In this document: positions 1-9,858 of the stretch, in pieces
Numbering within the stretch: the first letter of the stretch is position 1
How the letters are laid out: every line of letters starts with the position of its first letter
NCBI RefSeq assembly: GCF_001262015.1
Contig: NZ_CP012075.1
Coordinates: 744,001 to 808,000, forward strand
Source of the DNA: Prevotella fusca JCM 17724
Lineage (GTDB): Bacteria; Bacteroidota; Bacteroidia; Bacteroidales; Bacteroidaceae
Length of the DNA: 64,000 nt
Direction: 5' to 3'
Made by a program: the position numbers and the translations under genes
The notes under the pieces: generated by a model
The model's input: the letters and a program-made list of their open reading frames with translations, nothing else
Told to the model about the DNA's origin: nothing
The model's database searches: none

Positions 1-1
1 A

Positions 2-1339
2 GTCGGCCCTACCATCACCCTTTATGAAATCACCCCTGCACAGGGTGTCCGCATCTCCAAAATCAAGAATCTTGAGGATGACATTGCACTGAGTCTGGCG
101 GCTATCGGCATCCGTATCATAGCTCCGATGCCGGGCAAGGGTACGATTGGTATTGAGGTACCGAATGCCAAGCCGAACATTGTGTCGATGTTCTCCATCC
201 TCAACTCCCGTAAGTTTCAGGAGTCTACGATGGAATTACCTATCGCATTGGGCAAGACCATCACCAATGAAGTGTATATGGTCGACCTCGCCAAGATACC
301 CCATCTGCTCGTTGCAGGTGCTACCGGACAGGGAAAGTCTGTAGGTCTGAATGCCATCATCACTTCCCTACTCTACAAGAAACACCCGAATGAACTGAAG
401 ATAGTGCTCGTTGACCCTAAAAAGGTGGAGTTCAGCGTTTACTCTCCGATAGCAAAACCATTCATGGCGGCCGTCGAGGAGAACGAGGAAGAGCCTATCA
501 TCACTGACGTACAGAAGGTTGTAAAGACACTGAAAGGTCTATGTGTGCTCATGGACGAGCGTTACGACATGCTGAAGGCAGCCCGGGTAAGAAACATAAA
601 GGAATATAACCAGAAGTTCCTCAGACATGAACTGAACCCGGAAGAAGGGCATGAGTTCATGCCATATATCGTCGTCATCATTGATGAGTTCGGTGACCTG
701 ATCCTCACAGCGGGCAAGGAAGTGGAGATGCCTATCACACGTATCGCTCAGCTGGCACGTGCCATCGGTATCCACATGATTATTGCAACACAGCGACCTA
801 CCACGACGATTATCACAGGTAACATCAAGGCAAACTTCCCGGGACGCATTGCTTTCCGCGTCGGAGCCATGATGGACTCCCGAATCATCCTCGACCGACC
901 GGGTGCACAACAGCTTGTAGGACGTGGCGACATGCTCTATCTCAACGGTGCTGACCCTGTCCGTGTGCAGTGTGCCTTTGTGGATACTCCTGAAGTCGAG
1001 AACATCACAAAGTTCATTGCCAACCAGTTAGGTCCTGTCCGTCCGCTGGAGATACCAGAACCATTGTCTGAAGACGACGTAAGCGGCGGTGGCTCATTGG
1101 ATGCACACAGCCTTGACCCACTCTTCGAGGAGGCAGCCCGCGCCATTGTTGTCAGCCAGCAGGGTTCGACGAGTATGATACAGCGTCGCTTGTCTATCGG
1201 TTACAACCGTGCCGGACGTCTGATGGACCAGATGGAAAAGGCGGGCATCGTGGGTGCAGCAAAGGGATCAAAGCCACGTGAGGTACTGGTAAGCGATGAG
1301 GTAAGTCTCGACAACCTGCTTACACTTCTTCGTGGATAA
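2..1339 (+). CDS. ftsK: DNA translocase FtsK, C-terminal part (cut by window start)
   Basis: The reading frame is open from the first bases of the window, so the N-terminal membrane part and linker lie outside it. What remains is the motor: the alpha domain (ITLYEITPAQGVRISKIKNL near the start), the RecA-like beta domain with Walker A GATGQGKS near base 315 and Walker B VVIIDEFGD near base 675, and a C-terminal winged-helix gamma domain (SMIQRRLSIGYNRAGRLMDQ) near base 1175. FtsK pumps chromosomal DNA at the division septum and activates XerCD at dif; gamma reads the KOPS polarity sequences. The LolA-like gene follows 153 bases downstream on the same strand. An internal ATG at 128 is not the true start, because conserved alpha-domain sequence continues upstream of it. 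Confidence 0.96.
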   Translation, partial: VGPTITLYEITPAQGVRISKIKNLEDDIALSLAAIGIRIIAPMPGKGTIGIEVPNAKPNIVSMFSILNSRKFQESTMELPIALGKTITNEVYMVDLAKIPHLLVAGATGQGKSVGLNAIITSLLYKKHPNELKIVLVDPKKVEFSVYSPIAKPFMAAVEENEEEPIITDVQKVVKTLKGLCVLMDERYDMLKAARVRNIKEYNQKFLRHELNPEEGHEFMPYIVVIIDEFGDLILTAGKEVEMPITRIAQLARAIGIHMIIATQRPTTTIITGNIKANFPGRIAFRVGAMMDSRIILDRPGAQQLVGRGDMLYLNGADPVRVQCAFVDTPEVENITKFIANQLGPVRPLEIPEPLSEDDVSGGGSLDAHSLDPLFEEAARAIVVSQQGSTSMIQRRLSIGYNRAGRLMDQMEKAGIVGAAKGSKPREVLVSDEVSLDNLLTLLRG

Positions 1340-1492
1340 CCTCTGGAGCAAGAAGACTGCAAAGCCACATACAGGGCAGAAAGCACCCCCATGCACCTGC
1401 CTGCAAGCATTAATCACAGATTAACAGGCGCTGTATTCCTACTCACAAAACCCTATACAGAAAGATATTAGAATCATTAAAACGATAAGATC

Positions 1493-2107
1493 ATGAAGCA
1501 GATTAAATATTTATTATTGTTTGTTGCCATCTTCATGGCACACGGTGTTTTCGCCCAGAACGCCAATCAGGCTAAGACCTGCCTTGACAAGGCTACAGCC
1601 ATTGTATCCAATCAAGGAGGTATTACCGCCCGTTTCACACTTTCCAACCAAGGTGCTGTAGGCAGAACATCCGGCACTATATCTGTGAAAGGTGCCAAAT
1701 TTGTTGCCACCACCCCACAGTCAACCGTATGGTTCAACGGCACGACACAATGGTCTTACATGAAGTCTACCAACGAGGTGAACATTTCAACACCTACTGA
1801 AGCCCAGCGCCTGTCAATGAATCCCTATTCACTGATGACAATGTATCGACAGGGTTACAACCTGTCTATGACCAATGAAAGCGGTGCTTACGTAGTTCAC
1901 ATGAAGGCTACCAACGGAAAACGCAGTGTGTCAGAGGCGTATGTTACTGTCAGCAAGGGCTATCAGCTGCAGAAAATCAGAATGAAGCAGGGCAAAAAAT
2001 GGACAACCATCACCATCTCCAGCATCCAGCGTAAGAACCTGTCGGACAACATCTTCACCTTTAACAAGAAGAGCCATCCATCAGCAGAGATTATAGACTT
2101 GAGGTAA
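1493..2107 (+). CDS. LolA-like outer-membrane lipoprotein carrier, periplasmic
   Basis: A 204-residue protein with a clear signal peptide (about residues 1-21, ending in VFAQ) and no later membrane segment, so it is probably periplasmic. The rest is beta-rich, with alternating polar and hydrophobic residues (ITARFTLSNQG, VWFNGTTQWSYM, WTTITISSIQ) as in LolA-type half-barrel chaperones, which carry lipoproteins from the inner to the outer membrane. The stretch that starts with tests of a modified surface, ends in an exposed polar strand and is followed by FTFNKKSHPSAEIIDLR at the C-terminus is typical of the Bacteroidota LolA-like group. It lies directly after ftsK, an order I know from this phylum. 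The call rests on length, signal peptide, strand pattern and neighbour. Confidence 0.8.
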   Translation: MKQIKYLLLFVAIFMAHGVFAQNANQAKTCLDKATAIVSNQGGITARFTLSNQGAVGRTSGTISVKGAKFVATTPQSTVWFNGTTQWSYMKSTNEVNISTPTEAQRLSMNPYSLMTMYRQGYNLSMTNESGAYVVHMKATNGKRSVSEAYVTVSKGYQLQKIRMKQGKKWTTITISSIQRKNLSDNIFTFNKKSHPSAEIIDLR

Positions 2108-3607
2108 ATGACTTACTGGGAAGCCATACTAACCCTGCATACACACTTCCGCCTCTCGAACAAGAGGGCGAAGACATGGCAAGCCAACAATGTAGCAAAG
2201 TATCTTTACTACGTGTTGGCTGTTTTCCTTTATGGCTATATGGCTTGGATAGGAACAGAACTTGCAAGGCTCACAGCCATGGAGAATCTCGGCGGATATC
2301 GCTTCATCTATGCTTTGCTGCCGCTTCTGCTTTTCTTTGACTATATCTTCAGATACACAACAGACCACCGGCTGCTGATGTACATCCGCCCTTACCAACT
2401 CCTACCCCTTCCCAAACACACCTATACAGATTACCTGATTATCCGCCAGCTCGTACACATCAAGAACACTTATCTGCTCTTCCTCTGCGTTCCTTTCGGT
2501 ATCAAGACCATCGTTCCCGAACTGGGTGCACTCGCAATGACAGGCTACACCATCGGGCTCTATCTTCTCCTGCTTGTCAACGGACAGTTCTTCCAGTTGA
2601 CCCAAGTGCTCACAGCACGCAGACTATACTATTGGCTGATACCGATTCTTGTATATCTTTCCATCGCAGCAACAGCCTTTTTCTTCCCGTCAGCACAAGA
2701 TTACATCCATCGTTGTGCCCGGATTGGCAATGCAATGATGAAAGGAGACGTGTGGATATATGTAATGGTTATCCTGCTTCTGGTTCTCTTGATATTATTG
2801 AACCGTAAAATTCTGTATCGCCACATCTATAAGGAACTTTATGCCACAAGCCAGACGACAGGCAGCCAGAACAGTTTAAGCCTTTCCTTCTTTGAGCGTT
2901 TCAACCAGATAGGCGAATATCTGAAGCTCGAAACATGGGCTATCCTTCGCAATAAAAGACTACGCCTCGTCTTCATCCTCGACACGGTTTCCATTGCGCT
3001 CTTCTGTGTGCTTATCCTCATCAACCCCGAAAACGACCCGATAGAGACCCATTCCTTTCTATACTATTGCTTCATCATCTATGGATTGGCATTCCTCACA
3101 AGAATCATGTGCTACGAAGGCAACTACTTCGAGTGTCTGCTGATGCAGAGGCACAGCATCCAAACACTCCTACTGGCAAAGTATTACTTCTACTCTGCCC
3201 TATTGCTTATTCCGCTGCTTATCTTTCTTCCTGCAGTCATCCTTGGGAAGATAAGCATGTGGGAAATCCTCGCCTATACACTGTTCTCTGCCGGAGTATG
3301 CTACCGTATTCTCTTTCAGATGGCGATATATAATAAAGTGACATTCTCCATGAATACTACACACACGGGGAAAACCTCAAGTTCTCCTCATCTTCATATT
3401 ATCGTCACAGCCGTTGTTATCTTGAGTGCATTACCTATTATTTCACTGGGTACATGGTGGTTAAAACTACCAGCTCTGTCAAATACTATTCTTTCTATTC
3501 TCGGCATTATCTTCATCGTCACGCATCGTCGATGGATAACAGGGATCAGCAGACAAATGAAAGAGAAACAACACGAACAACTGGAGGGATTCAAGAAAAG
3601 CAGATGA
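2108..3607 (+). CDS. Polytopic inner-membrane protein, ABC-permease-like (DUF5687-like)
   Basis: A 499-residue protein with roughly ten to twelve hydrophobic segments (for example YYVLAVFLYGYMAWIG, LYLLLLVNGQFF, VMVILLLVLLILL, IIVTAVVILSALPIISLG) and no signal peptide. Its ATG begins on the base right after the LolA-like stop codon, so the two are probably translated as a coupled pair. Length and helix layout resemble the DUF5687 family of Bacteroidota, usually described as ABC-2-like permeases. No ATPase gene follows here, so a transport role is unproven and the substrate is unknown. The family assignment is from memory of the pattern; the membrane topology is seen directly. Confidence 0.65.
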   Translation: MTYWEAILTLHTHFRLSNKRAKTWQANNVAKYLYYVLAVFLYGYMAWIGTELARLTAMENLGGYRFIYALLPLLLFFDYIFRYTTDHRLLMYIRPYQLLPLPKHTYTDYLIIRQLVHIKNTYLLFLCVPFGIKTIVPELGALAMTGYTIGLYLLLLVNGQFFQLTQVLTARRLYYWLIPILVYLSIAATAFFFPSAQDYIHRCARIGNAMMKGDVWIYVMVILLLVLLILLNRKILYRHIYKELYATSQTTGSQNSLSLSFFERFNQIGEYLKLETWAILRNKRLRLVFILDTVSIALFCVLILINPENDPIETHSFLYYCFIIYGLAFLTRIMCYEGNYFECLLMQRHSIQTLLLAKYYFYSALLLIPLLIFLPAVILGKISMWEILAYTLFSAGVCYRILFQMAIYNKVTFSMNTTHTGKTSSSPHLHIIVTAVVILSALPIISLGTWWLKLPALSNTILSILGIIFIVTHRRWITGISRQMKEKQHEQLEGFKKSR

Positions 3608-3969
3608 GGTAAACCCAAATAGGTTCATCAGAGAACAAATACATCTCTGAAAGACTTGCAAGGATATCAAGATGTTTATGCCCATGCCTATGAAAACAGA
3701 GAAGGAGGAGGCATCTTCTGTCTTGTTTTTTCATACCCATGTTTTTTACAGCTTGAAACTGAATAGGTTTTCAGTGTCAGCGGAATGAAAGTAAAAGAGT
3801 TTTTGCTATTTTAACTTAACTTATTTACAGCATCACCTGTTAAGAAGTGTTTTTCCTTTTTAACGAATAATAAAAACCTCCCAGTTCTTGAAGTAAAAAG
3901 CTAACTTTGCTTGTAATTATTATATATATAGATATTTATAAAAACTAAAAGCATAAAACTATAGTTACA
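3608..3969. other. Intergenic region with GH130 promoter
   Basis: No gene is evident. The left half is featureless; the right half becomes AT-rich towards the GH130 start. The one recognisable signal is a -7 box at 3902-3909. Confidence 0.6.
3902..3909 (+). promoter_or_regulatory. Putative -7 promoter box of the glycan cluster
   Basis: TAACTTTG matches the Bacteroidota -7 consensus TAnnTTTG and lies 60 bases before the GH130 start. No good -33 TTTG was found at the expected distance, so this rests on half the signal. Confidence 0.45.
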
Positions 3970-4944
3970 ATGAAAAGTTTAAAAGATATTCTGCCTTGGG
4001 AAGAACGTCCTGAAGGATGCAAGGATGTGATGTGGCGTTATTCAAAGAACCCAATCATCGATCGTTATCATATTCCAACATCAAACAGTATCTTCAATAG
4101 TGCTGTTGTTCCTTTTGAGGATGGCTTCGCTGGAGTGTTCCGTTGTGACAACAAGGCGGTGCAGATGAACATTTTTGCTGGTTTCAGTAAGGATGGTGTG
4201 AACTGGGAAATCAATCACGAGCCTATCAAGTTTGAGGCTGGTAACACCGAGATGATTGAGTCAGAATACAAGTATGACCCACGTGTTACATGGATTGAGG
4301 ACCGTTATTGGATTACATGGTGTAACGGTTATCACGGTCCAACCATCGGTATTGCCTACACTTTCGACTTCAAGAAGTTCTATCAGTGTGAGAATGCTTT
4401 CCTTCCATTCAACCGCAATGGCGTACTCTTCCCAGAGAAGATTAACGGAAAGTATGCGATGTTGAGCCGTCCAAGCGACAATGGTCACACACCTTTCGGT
4501 GACATCTACATCAGCTTCAGCCCAGATATGAAGTATTGGGGCGAGCATCGTTGCGTGATGAAGGTTACTCCTTTCCCAGAGAGTGCATGGCAGTGTACAA
4601 AGATTGGTGCTGGTTCAGTTCCTTTCTTGACAGACGAGGGTTGGTTGCTTTTCTATCATGGTGTAATCACTACTTGTAACGGTTTCCGTTATTCAATGGG
4701 TGCAGCTATCCTTGATAAGGACAATCCAGAGAAGGTTCTCTATCGCACTCGTCCATATCTTCTTGCACCAAACGCACCTTACGAGTTGCAGGGTGACGTG
4801 CCAAACGTTGTCTTCCCATGTGCTGCTTTGCAGGATGGCGAGCGCGTAGCAGTTTACTATGGTGCAGCTGACACAGTAGTTGGTATGGCATTCGGCTATA
4901 TCAAGGACATCATAGAGTTCACAAAGAACAATAGTATTTTGTAG
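3970..4944 (+). CDS. GH130 family glycoside phosphorylase (probable Man-GlcNAc phosphorylase)
   Basis: A 324-residue cytoplasmic protein (no signal peptide) with the five-bladed propeller signature of GH130: RYSKNPII near the N-terminus, [17 protein letters not shown], the YDPRV motif with the likely proton-donor Asp at about residue 103, [20 protein letters not shown], and a terminal [18 protein letters not shown]130 enzymes use phosphate to split beta-mannosides, releasing mannose 1-phosphate. In Bacteroides, BT1033 of this family acts on beta-1,4-mannosyl-GlcNAc from the N-glycan core. Downstream alpha-mannosidases, a hexosaminidase and a GlcNAc-kinase-like gene fit the same specificity. 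Other GH130 members act on mannosyl-glucose or beta-1,2-mannan, so the substrate is inferred from context; the family is firm. Confidence 0.88.
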   Translation: MKSLKDILPWEERPEGCKDVMWRYSKNPIIDRYHIPTSNSIFNSAVVPFEDGFAGVFRCDNKAVQMNIFAGFSKDGVNWEINHEPIKFEAGNTEMIESEYKYDPRVTWIEDRYWITWCNGYHGPTIGIAYTFDFKKFYQCENAFLPFNRNGVLFPEKINGKYAMLSRPSDNGHTPFGDIYISFSPDMKYWGEHRCVMKVTPFPESAWQCTKIGAGSVPFLTDEGWLLFYHGVITTCNGFRYSMGAAILDKDNPEKVLYRTRPYLLAPNAPYELQGDVPNVVFPCAALQDGERVAVYYGAADTVVGMAFGYIKDIIEFTKNNSIL

Positions 4945-4963
4945 GTGATGGTTGATGGGTGTT

Positions 4964-5116
4964 GGGTGTTAAATGTTAGGTGGTGATGATTTGTTAGGTG
5001 ATAGGTGTTGAATATTGAGTGGTAATGAATTGTTTAGAAGTAAATAATGATACCCTCATCACTATTCATCATCACCCATCACCTAACAAATCATCACCAC
5101 CTAACATTTAACACCC
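4964..5116. repeat. Long perfect inverted repeat (39-base arms, 75-base loop)
   Basis: Bases 4964-5002 and 5078-5116 are exact reverse complements over all 39 positions, read by eye base by base. The arms consist of GGTGT/GGTGAT-type words, and further degenerate copies of the same words (GGGTGTTGGGTG on the left, CAACACCCA on the right) continue outside the arms up to the GH92 start. It fills nearly all of the GH130-GH92 gap, and its transcript would form a very stable hairpin just before the GH92 gene. Confidence 0.93.
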
Positions 5117-5177
5117 ATCACCTATCACCCTCCCCCATCATTCCCTCAACACCCAACATCCATCACCCAACACCCAA

Positions 5178-7433
5178 ATGAAGCATAAATTCTTATTAGT
5201 ACTACTTCTTTCCTTGTCTTTCCTTTCGCTGAAAGCGGCTGTCAAGGGTGAGGAAGAGCCTGTCGACCTTGTCAATCCTTTTATTGGAACATCTAATTTT
5301 GGTACTACCAATCCGGGAGCAGTATGCCCTAACGGATTGATGTCAGTTGTACCATTCAACGTAATGGGTTCCGATTTGAACAAATTTGACAAGGACGCAC
5401 GTTGGTGGTCAACTCCTTACGAATATCATAACGTCTTTTTCACGGGTTATTCTCACGTCAATCTCAGTGGTGTGGGCTGCCCGGAGGTAGGCTCGTTGCT
5501 GCTTATGCCAACGACGGGAAAGCTGAACGTTAATTATAAGGAGTACGGAAGTACATACGACAAGGAGGTTGCTCATCCCGGTTATTATTCCAATCACTTG
5601 GTAAAGTATAATGTGAAGACAGAGGTGACAGCCACTCCTCGCAGTTCTGTTGCACGTTTCACATTCCCGAAAGGAGAAAGTCATATCTTGTTAAACCTCG
5701 GTGAGGGTTTGACAAATGAGACAGGTGCAACGGTGAAGAAGGTGAGCGACACAGAGTATGAGGGTATGAAGCTGCAGGGTACATTCTGTTATAACCCACA
5801 GGCAGTATTCCCAATCTACTTCGTGATGCGCATCAGCAAGAAACCAACGGAGACTGGCTACTGGAAGAAGCAGCGTCCGATGACAGGCGTTGAGGCTGAA
5901 TGGGATGTTGACAATGGCAAGTATAAGCTCTACAAGACCTACCACAAGGAACTCTCAGGCGATGACATCGGTGTGTGGATGAACTTCGATACCGAGGCTG
6001 ATGAGCAGGTGGAGGTACAGATGGGTGTGTCATTCGTAAGTATGGCAAACGCCCGTGAGAATCTTGAGGCCGAACAGCGTGGAAAGAACTTCGACGCCAT
6101 TCATGCAGAGGCTCGTAAGAAGTGGAATGATGACCTGTCTCGCATCCTCGTTGAGGGTGGCTCAAAGACAGAGCGCACGATCTTCTATACTGCTCTTTAT
6201 CATGTTCTTATCCACCCGAATATCCTGCAGGATGTCAACGGACAGTACCCTGCTATGGAGAGCAATGAAATCCGCACGGTAAAGGAGGGCAATCGTTATA
6301 CAGTCTTCTCTCTCTGGGATACCTATCGCAATGTGCATCAGTTGCTTACGTTGGTTTATCCAAATCGTCAGCGTGATATGATTCGCTCGATGATTGGAAT
6401 GTACGAGGAGCATGGCTGGATGCCAAAGTGGGAACTCTTCAGTCGTGAGACTTACACGATGGAAGGCGACCCAGCTATTCCTGTTATCACTGACTCTTGG
6501 TTGAAAGGTCTGCGTGGTTACGACATCAACAAGGCTTACGAGGCCTTCCGCAAGTCGGCGCTGACAAAGGGAAGTGAGAACCCTCTGCGCCCAGATAACG
6601 ATGAATATATGGAGAAAGGATATGTTGCCTTGCACGAGCAGTTCGACAATTCCGTTTCTCATGCACTCGAATACTATATCGCTGACAATGCCCTCTCACG
6701 TTTGGCTACGGCCTTGGGCAAGAAAGATGATGCTCGCCTGTTCCACAATCGTTCCTTGGGCTATCGCCATTACTTCAGCAAGGAGTTCGGTTTGTTGCGC
6801 CCACTGATGTCAGACGGCACCTTCTATAAGCCTTTCGATCCAAAGCAGGGCGAGAACTTTGAACCATCTCCAGGCTTCCACGAAGGCAATGCTTGGAACT
6901 ATACTTTCTATGTTCCGCATGATGTCATGGGACTTGCAAAGTTGATGGGAGGACAGAAAAACTTTGTCAACAAGCTCCAGAGCGTGTTTGACAAGGGTTA
7001 TTACGATCCGGCAAATGAGCCTGATATTGCTTATCCTCACCTCTTCTCTTATTTCAAGGGTGATGAGTGGCGTACACAGGTACAGACCCGCAGACTCTTG
7101 AAGGAGTATTTCAAGAACGCACCAGAGGGTATCCCTGGTAATGATGACACCGGAACCATGTCTGCTTGGGCGGTGTTCAATATGATTGGTTTCTATCCTG
7201 ACTGTCCGGGCGACCCATCTTACACGCTCACCTCACCCGTCTTTGACAAGGTGACAATCCGTTTGGATAAGGCACAGTGGGGCAGAGATAACCTCGTGAT
7301 AGAGACTGTTCGTCCAAATGACGAGGCTGTTATCGTAAAGAAGATGGAATTAGGTGGTAAGCCATTAAACCGCTATCGCATCACGAATGATGAGCTGTTG
7401 AAGGGCGGAGCATTGAAATTCTATCTGAAGTAA
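5178..7433 (+). CDS. GH92 exo-alpha-mannosidase, secreted (first copy)
   Basis: A 751-residue protein with a signal peptide (MKHKFLLVLLLSLSFLSLKA) and the GH92 hallmarks: VDLVNPFIGT directly after it, PGAVCPNGLMSVVPF, FTGYSHVNLSGVGCPEVG, SLWDTYRN, a HEGNAWNY motif near residue 568 carrying a conserved Glu, and GNDDTGTMSAW near residue 654 carrying the conserved acidic pair. GH92 enzymes are calcium-dependent inverting alpha-mannosidases that trim terminal mannose from N-glycans. Length is normal for the family. The linkage cut (alpha-1,2, -1,3, -1,4 or -1,6) cannot be read from these motifs. It lies between GH130 and GH20 on the same strand; the second GH92 in this cluster is clearly divergent, which suggests different linkage preferences. 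Confidence 0.95.
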   Translation: MKHKFLLVLLLSLSFLSLKAAVKGEEEPVDLVNPFIGTSNFGTTNPGAVCPNGLMSVVPFNVMGSDLNKFDKDARWWSTPYEYHNVFFTGYSHVNLSGVGCPEVGSLLLMPTTGKLNVNYKEYGSTYDKEVAHPGYYSNHLVKYNVKTEVTATPRSSVARFTFPKGESHILLNLGEGLTNETGATVKKVSDTEYEGMKLQGTFCYNPQAVFPIYFVMRISKKPTETGYWKKQRPMTGVEAEWDVDNGKYKLYKTYHKELSGDDIGVWMNFDTEADEQVEVQMGVSFVSMANARENLEAEQRGKNFDAIHAEARKKWNDDLSRILVEGGSKTERTIFYTALYHVLIHPNILQDVNGQYPAMESNEIRTVKEGNRYTVFSLWDTYRNVHQLLTLVYPNRQRDMIRSMIGMYEEHGWMPKWELFSRETYTMEGDPAIPVITDSWLKGLRGYDINKAYEAFRKSALTKGSENPLRPDNDEYMEKGYVALHEQFDNSVSHALEYYIADNALSRLATALGKKDDARLFHNRSLGYRHYFSKEFGLLRPLMSDGTFYKPFDPKQGENFEPSPGFHEGNAWNYTFYVPHDVMGLAKLMGGQKNFVNKLQSVFDKGYYDPANEPDIAYPHLFSYFKGDEWRTQVQTRRLLKEYFKNAPEGIPGNDDTGTMSAWAVFNMIGFYPDCPGDPSYTLTSPVFDKVTIRLDKAQWGRDNLVIETVRPNDEAVIVKKMELGGKPLNRYRITNDELLKGGALKFYLK

Positions 7434-7537
7434 AATAGTGCTATCGGACGAGGCTACCACGCATCTGTAAGTCATTAATGTCTTATTACATTATATATAA
7501 TGACAATAATGGACTTCTCTTGCCGTTTTTAACTATT

Positions 7538-7598
7538 GTGCGGAGGCTTAGCACGAGTTGTGCGGATGCTTAGCACACATGGTGCGGACGCTTGGCAC
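7538..7598 (+). repeat. Triplet of 17-base quasi-palindromes at a 22-base step
   Basis: Three units start at 7538, 7560 and 7582, each of the form GTGCGGANGCTTRGCAC with ends that pair (GTGC with GCAC), separated by 5-base spacers. They lie in the 317-base gap between GH92 and GH20; nothing else in that gap is recognisable. Related trains occur at 14250 and, reversed, at 63158. Confidence 0.9.
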
Positions 7599-7750
7599 GA
7601 TGCAAGAAGATGCTGATGTGGAAGGCGGTCTACTATTAGGAAGATATTGATTGACCATAGGTAAGAGGACAGACTGCCGACAACTATCGAGGTAAGAAAT
7701 ATTAAGTATAATCAAATAATAAATATAAAACCGACATTTATACTCACGTT

Positions 7751-9847
7751 ATGAGAAAAAAAGTTCTTTTGAGTGCAGTTTCCCTGTTGTTTGCAACAGC
7801 TGTTTCTTTGCCTGTTGCAGCTCAAAACATCATCCCACAACCTGAGAATATCAGCCTTATGAAGGGTCTGTTCAAGCTGAATAAGGGTACGAAGATTGTG
7901 ACTAATCTAAGAGGTAATGACTTTAAGGTGCTTAATCAGTACACTTCCGAGGTGCTGAAGCATCCTTTGGCTTACGCAAAGTTCCCTTCTAAGCAGGGCA
8001 CTTTCCGCCTGATTTGTAAGGGAACAGCCCAGCAGGCAGCGCAGGCAATGGACAGTGTTCGCCTGCAAGGATATGAGTTGGAGGTTACACCAAAGGGTAT
8101 CACCATTCAGGCACTGACTCCAACGGGCTTGTTCTATGGTTTGCAAACTGTTCGCCAGCTCGAAAAGGATGGTCAGATAGCTTGTGTAAAGGTGAAGGAT
8201 ACGCCACGTTTTGCTTATCGTGGTTTGATGATTGACTGCTCTCGCCACTTCTGGACAAAGGACTTCTTGAAAAAGCAGATTGATGCGATGGCTTATTTCA
8301 AGCTCGACCGCTTCCACTGGCACCTCACTGATGGTGGTGGATGGCGCATGGAGGTGAAGAAATACCCCCGCCTGACAGACGAAGGCTCTTATCGCACACA
8401 GTCGGGTTGGACAAAGTGGTGGATGGATAACGACCGCAAGTATTGCCATAAGAATACACCGGGAGCCTACGGTGGCTATTACACACAGGAAGATATCAAG
8501 GAAATTGTGCGCTATGCTGCATCACGCCACATTGAGGTAATCCCTGAGATTGAGATGCCTGGCCATAGCGATGAGGTAGTTTATGCTTACCCAGAGTTGT
8601 CATGTACAGGTAAGCCTTACACACAGTCAGACCTCTGTGTAGGCAAGGAGGCAACCTATACCTTCATGGAGAACGTGCTGAAAGAGACAATGGCACTCTT
8701 CCCTTCTAAGTATATCCACATCGGAGGTGATGAGGCAGAACGCCGCACATGGAAGACTTGTCCTGATTGTCAGAAGATAATGAAGGAGAATAACTTGAAG
8801 GATGTAGCCGAGTTGCAGAGCCATTTCACCCATCGTATGGAAGTATTCTTGAACAACCATGGTCGTAAGCTCCTTGGCTGGGATGAGATTATGGAAGGTA
8901 AGTTGGCTCCTAACGCAGCTGTGATGTCATGGCGTGGCACAGAGGCTGGTATTGAGGCTGCAACAAGCAAGCATCATGTCGTGATGGCTCCACAGCAGTT
9001 CTATTATCTGAATATGTATCAGGACAATCCGATGGAACAGCCAAAGGCGCAGGGAGGTTATACTCGTTTGGATAAGACCTATAACTATGAACCAATCCCT
9101 GCAGAGTATAAAGGAAGCAATCTTGAGAAATATATGGATGGCGTTCAGGCGTGTGTATGGACCGAGTTCATTGCTGAGCCAAGCCATTTAGAGTATATGC
9201 TTTATCCTCGTCTGTTAGCTTTGGCAGAGACAGGTTGGACAAAGAAGCGCACAGGTTATGACAACTTCCGTAAGAGAGCAGTCGTAAATGTTGAGCGTCT
9301 GAAGCGTGCGGGCTACAATGCCTTTGACCTCTCAAAGGAGAAGGGTTCACGTATGGAGAGCCGCAGTGTGACACTGCACGAGGCATTGAATAAGCCAGTG
9401 ACTTATCTTGGACGCTATGCAGGGAAGTATCGTGCCGAAGGTGACAGTACGCTGACCAATGGTTTGCGTGGTGACTGGGGCTATCTTGAGGGTCGTTGGC
9501 AGGGCTTCATCGATAGTACCGGTGTGGATGTAGTGGTTGATATGGGTCAGGTTACGGACATCCGTGACGTACGTGTTGACTTTATGCACCTCTATGAGTC
9601 TGTTATCTATACGCCAGTAACTATCGAACTGATGGTATCTGACAATGGTAAGGACTTTAAGACGATTGACACTGTAAGCCCAGGTATTAAGTCGTCAGAG
9701 GACTATCTCGTTTATCCTTACAAGTGGAAGGGTGACGCTAAGGGACGTTATGTGCGTGTGAAGGCACTCTCTCGTGAGAAGGATGCATGGATCTTCACAG
9801 ACGAAATCATTGTCAACAAGATTGAAAGAAGCTGTGGAAAGGGATAG
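7751..9847 (+). CDS. GH20 beta-N-acetylhexosaminidase, secreted
   Basis: A 698-residue protein with a signal peptide (ending VSLPVAAQ), an N-terminal GH20b-like domain up to about residue 150, and the GH20 barrel from YRGLMIDCSRHFW. The catalytic Asp-Glu pair is at residues 327-328 in HIGGDEAERRTW, as expected for substrate-assisted catalysis by the N-acetyl group. WKTCPDCQK, GWDEIMEG, AVMSWRGTEAG and a Trp-rich ACVWTEF motif follow. From about residue 555 comes a discoidin-like beta-sandwich (VDVVVDMGQVTDIRDVRVDF), a common carbohydrate-binding tail of Bacteroidota GH20 enzymes. It would remove terminal GlcNAc or GalNAc from glycans. Placement between two GH92 alpha-mannosidases points to complex or hybrid N-glycans as targets. 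Confidence 0.95.
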   Translation: MRKKVLLSAVSLLFATAVSLPVAAQNIIPQPENISLMKGLFKLNKGTKIVTNLRGNDFKVLNQYTSEVLKHPLAYAKFPSKQGTFRLICKGTAQQAAQAMDSVRLQGYELEVTPKGITIQALTPTGLFYGLQTVRQLEKDGQIACVKVKDTPRFAYRGLMIDCSRHFWTKDFLKKQIDAMAYFKLDRFHWHLTDGGGWRMEVKKYPRLTDEGSYRTQSGWTKWWMDNDRKYCHKNTPGAYGGYYTQEDIKEIVRYAASRHIEVIPEIEMPGHSDEVVYAYPELSCTGKPYTQSDLCVGKEATYTFMENVLKETMALFPSKYIHIGGDEAERRTWKTCPDCQKIMKENNLKDVAELQSHFTHRMEVFLNNHGRKLLGWDEIMEGKLAPNAAVMSWRGTEAGIEAATSKHHVVMAPQQFYYLNMYQDNPMEQPKAQGGYTRLDKTYNYEPIPAEYKGSNLEKYMDGVQACVWTEFIAEPSHLEYMLYPRLLALAETGWTKKRTGYDNFRKRAVVNVERLKRAGYNAFDLSKEKGSRMESRSVTLHEALNKPVTYLGRYAGKYRAEGDSTLTNGLRGDWGYLEGRWQGFIDSTGVDVVVDMGQVTDIRDVRVDFMHLYESVIYTPVTIELMVSDNGKDFKTIDTVSPGIKSSEDYLVYPYKWKGDAKGRYVRVKALSREKDAWIFTDEIIVNKIERSCGKG

Positions 9848-9858
9848 AAAGGATGTAC

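Noticed and set aside
7538..7598. Possible CRISPR array at 22-base repeat step
   Set aside because: Units are 17 bases with 5-base spacers, far too short for CRISPR spacers, and no cas genes are present.
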